Notes under the pieces: model-generated
What the model was told of the DNA's origin: nothing
What the model saw: the letters and a program-made list of their open reading frames with translations, nothing else
The model's database searches: none
Shown here: positions 5,853 through 7,140 of the stretch, one piece after another
Layout: every line of letters starts with the position of its first letter
How positions within the stretch are numbered: the first letter of the stretch is position 1
Program-made: the position numbers and the translations under genes
From: Clostridiales bacterium
GTDB lineage: Bacteria > Bacillota > Clostridia > Christensenellales > CAG-138
Length of the DNA stretch: 7,140 nucleotides
Assembly: GCA_004557245.1 (NCBI GenBank)
Contig: SFEL01000037.1
Coordinates: 1 to 7,140 of the forward strand
Direction of reading: 5' to 3'

Positions 5853-5906
5853 CAGGGGAGGTTCATGATGGACCTCCCAGAAGGACTCACTCTACCGGAG
5901 ATTTAA
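5853..5906 (+). pseudogene. Ribosome site and 13-codon leader or truncated gene start
   Basis: AGGGGAGG (5854-5861) precedes two adjacent ATGs (5865, 5868). The frame reads MMDLPEGLTLPEI and stops at TAA 5904-5906. GGGAGGT (5856-5862) pairs with ACCTCCC (5872-5878) over 7 bp, which would hide the ribosome site and start in a 9-nt loop. Sequence after about 5900 is visibly more AT-rich. The likeliest reading is the 5' end of a further element gene cut off by a deletion or element boundary; a short leader peptide is the alternative. The fragment is too short to name. Confidence 0.4.
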
Positions 5907-6012
5907 TACAGAGAAAGAATAGTGGAATAGTTGCTGAATACAGAATCTACTTCAACATAGAGATGGGACAAGCGGCTTCCGTTTATACCTGTTATCTTCC
6001 CTGTAGGAATCG
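5907..6012. other. AT-richer spacer with no recognisable gene
   Basis: No convincing coding frame, RNA gene or strong hairpin is seen on either strand. It lies between the aborted leader ORF and the stop of a minus-strand ORF and is the best candidate for the junction between the element and flanking or older DNA. Confidence 0.4.
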
Positions 6013-6195
6013 TTATTTCTTTTTCATGGACCGCAGTTCAATATATCCGCGATTGCCGCGGGGTTCCAACTGAATACGGGGATTGCTGTTATCCCAACAG
6101 TAGCCAATGATGTCGGGATCATATCCGTTCATGGCCCGCTGTACTGCAGAGATCGCATCGCAGTACCATATCTGAATAGTCTTATCGAAAATCAT
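6013..6195 (-). CDS. Hypothetical 60-residue protein or remnant
   Basis: The frame runs from ATG (6193-6195) to TAA (6013-6015) on the minus strand. The product has a protein-like composition, with aromatic and charged residues spread evenly (IQIWYCDAISAVQRAMNGYD, later IGYCWDNSNPRIQLEPRGNR) and a basic end (RSMKKK). No family is recognised. There is no ribosome site before the ATG, and an in-frame stop lies only three codons upstream, so it may be the surviving 3' part of a longer broken gene rather than an expressed small gene. It lies downstream of two other minus-strand remnants and faces the transfer operon across the bidirectional terminator. Confidence 0.4.
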   Translation of the reverse strand: MIFDKTIQIWYCDAISAVQRAMNGYDPDIIGYCWDNSNPRIQLEPRGNRGYIELRSMKKK

Positions 6196-6239
6196 GTAGA
6201 ATGCTTATCAGAATGCACAAACTATTTCAAGTGCAATTT

Positions 6240-6383
6240 TCACCCATTACACCAGGCTACAGCCTCTTTGAATTGCTCCCATGTAATATCTTTGCAAAAA
6301 CGGCGATCCGGTACATACAGGGATTGCCGGAAGCGAGACTGCTGAAATCTGTGGTCGTGCCGTTTTGGAAAGGCAGGGCATAA
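6240..6383 (-). pseudogene. ATG-less minus-strand coding fragment of unknown origin
   Basis: A frame ending at TGA (6240-6242) reads, in its last part, SLYVPDRRFC then KDITWEQFKEAVAWCNG. That composition looks like genuine protein, but there is no ATG in the 47 codons back to the previous stop, which is the stop of the histidine kinase remnant in the same frame. It is read as a gene remnant. It may belong with the 6013-6195 frame as pieces of one decayed gene, since the two are separated by 44 nt on the same strand, but nothing proves this. Confidence 0.3.
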
Positions 6384-6500
6384 TTACCCGCAGAGCATGA
6401 CCTTTACACAGAACAGGCCGTCCTGATAGGTAACCGTACTCACCCCGCCGGATTTTTCTGCGATGTGACGGACGGACTGAAGTCCGACGCCGTCTCCTCT
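6384..6500 (-). pseudogene. C-terminal remnant of a GHKL-type sensor histidine kinase
   Basis: The minus strand encodes RGDGVGLQSVRHIAEKSGG, then VSTVTYQDGLFCVKVMLCG, and stops at TAA (6384-6386). GDGVGLQSVRHIAEK matches the G2 box and following helix of the HATPase (GHKL) domain of AgrC/VirS-like kinases, and F(C/S)VKVML is a typical C-terminal strand. Only the last 38 codons are recognisable. The N and G1 boxes, dimerisation helix and membrane sensor region are absent: upstream on this strand the sequence runs directly into the ferritin terminator. The gene has been cut off, probably by recombination or insertion, and cannot be functional. No partner response regulator is seen. Confidence 0.75.
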
Positions 6501-6516
6501 AACCGCCTGGTGGAAG

Positions 6517-6550
6517 AAAAGGCAGGCCACCTGTATGCAGTCTGCCTTTT
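6517..6550 (-). terminator. Intrinsic terminator of the ferritin gene
   Basis: AAAAGGCAG (6517-6525) and CTGCCTTTT (6542-6550) are perfect 9-bp reverse complements around a 16-nt loop that can pair further (CTG/CAG). Read on the minus strand, the right arm ends in TTTTCTT. It lies 32 nt after the ferritin stop. A second, bulged 8-bp stem (6562-6584) overlaps the ferritin stop codon and may contribute. The hairpin also marks the edge beyond which the kinase remnant begins. Confidence 0.7.
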
Positions 6551-6582
6551 GCTTGATCCGAAAGCCCGCAGACGCGCGGGGC

Positions 6583-7092
6583 TTACAGCACCAGCGAGGG
6601 CGCGGTGTAGACCCGTGCCTTCAGCTCGCTGTTGAGCATATACAGCCCCTTGCTGTCACCGCCGAACAGCTCCATCTTGGTGATGAGGTCGGCGGCATTC
6701 TTCTCCTCCTCGCCCTGTTCCTTGATGAACCAGTCCAGCATCTGCATGGCGCGGAAGTCTTTTGCCTCGTATGCGGCGGCGTAGATGGCATCGATGCTGG
6801 CGGTGACCAGCTTCTCGTGCTCCAGTGCCTTTTTCAGCGGGGTCATGTGGTCGCCTCGTTCCCACTCCGGCTTTGCGATAGCCTCAAAGGTAACGCCCTC
6901 GCCGTTATTCTGCAAATACTGATAAAACAGCATGGCGTGATCCCGTTCCTCCTGCGCCTGTACCCGGTACCAGTTCTCAAAGCCGTCCAGTCCGACGGCG
7001 GCGTAGTAGTTGGCAAAGTCCAGATACAGATAGGCGGAGTAGAACTCCTTGTTGATCTGCTCGTTGAGCAGCTTAGATACGTTAGCGTTCAT
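6583..7092 (-). CDS. ftnA: Ferritin (non-haem iron storage, FtnA type)
   Basis: This 169-residue four-helix-bundle protein oxidises Fe(II) and stores iron in a 24-subunit cytosolic shell. The ferroxidase ligands are all present, one position earlier than in E. coli FtnA: E16 (NKEFYSAYLYL), E49 and H52 (AQEERDH), E93 (EHEKL) and Q126 (KEQGEEE). The third-site residues E48, E125 and E129 are also kept. Length and ending (FGGDSKGLYMLNSEL) fit the family. On the minus strand, GGAGGAG (7100-7106) lies 7 nt before the ATG. It is a single-gene unit with its own downstream terminator, it is not part of the transfer module, and it most likely marks chromosomal sequence flanking the element. The promoter is mostly outside the window. 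The symbol is assigned by family only. Confidence 0.95.
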   Translation of the reverse strand: MNANVSKLLNEQINKEFYSAYLYLDFANYYAAVGLDGFENWYRVQAQEERDHAMLFYQYLQNNGEGVTFEAIAKPEWERGDHMTPLKKALEHEKLVTASIDAIYAAAYEAKDFRAMQMLDWFIKEQGEEEKNAADLITKMELFGGDSKGLYMLNSELKARVYTAPSLVL

Positions 7093-7140
7093 GATACTTC
7101 TCCTCCATAAGATTGTCTTTTTCCTGCTCCCGGCAGGCGG

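Noticed and set aside
5723..6073. A 116-residue plus-strand frame after the winged-helix gene
   Set aside because: It overlaps the winged-helix gene out of frame and crosses the strong terminator and the candidate junction, so it is not a gene.
6201..6383. A 60-residue plus-strand frame
   Set aside because: The minus strand of the same stretch has better protein-like composition and agrees with the neighbouring kinase remnant.
6473..6486. Near-palindrome CGGACTGAAGTCCG
   Set aside because: It lies in the coding remnant of the kinase, with a loop too short for a full hairpin; chance is the simpler explanation.
6535..7110. A 191-residue plus-strand frame
   Set aside because: It is entirely antisense to the intact ferritin gene.
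1..7140. CRISPR array, tRNA, rRNA, insertion sequence, toxin-antitoxin pair or defence system
   Set aside because: No spaced direct-repeat array, cloverleaf, transposase or recognised defence protein was seen on either strand.

Overview
The window looks like part of an integrative conjugative or mobilisable element from a GC-rich Clostridia bacterium, most likely an Oscillospiraceae (Faecalibacterium-like) gut Firmicute. It sits next to what looks like chromosomal sequence. The host assignment is inference from the gene set, the strong AGGAGG-type ribosome sites, codon choice and a Firmicute-type ferritin; no marker gene is present to settle it.

Plus-strand transfer block (1-5846). The tail of an unrecognised Glu/Gln-rich gene (1-185) is followed by a strong intrinsic terminator (199-236). 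A tightly packed operon then begins: a 42-residue small protein (259-387), a Cys-rich plus ribbon-helix-helix accessory protein (332-826), a MobP3-type HUH relaxase with a C-terminal Sel1-like repeat domain (830-2788), a DUF3991/Toprim protein (2803-3720), a VirD4-type coupling ATPase (3722-5542) and a small winged-helix protein (5539-5796). Gaps are 14 nt or less, or the genes overlap, and the block ends in a long, nearly perfect bidirectional hairpin terminator (5801-5846). Together these are the DNA-processing half of a conjugation system: an oriT-binding accessory protein and relaxase (relaxosome), a Toprim protein of unclear role, and the coupling protein that would pass nicked DNA to a type IV secretion channel. 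No VirB4, VirB6 or PrgI gene is visible.

Junction and decayed zone (5847-6582). A well-formed ribosome site and start at 5865 open a reading frame that stops after 13 codons. The sequence then becomes visibly more AT-rich, and only short minus-strand remnants follow: a possible 60-residue ORF (6013-6195), an ATG-less fragment (6240-6383), and the last 38 codons of a GHKL-type sensor histidine kinase (6384-6500). This is read as a boundary, deletion or rearrangement zone.

Right flank (6517-7140). An intact minus-strand ferritin gene (6583-7092) has its own terminator (6517-6550) and a strong ribosome site.

The points most worth a second look are: the terminator placed directly against the ribosome site of the transfer operon; the frame break and apparent gene fusion at the start of the accessory gene; the duplicated YIATR motif and Sel1 domain of the relaxase; three unusually strong hairpins inside coding sequence; and the abrupt end of the element after the winged-helix gene. 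I saw no CRISPR array, tRNA, rRNA, insertion sequence or recognised defence system.
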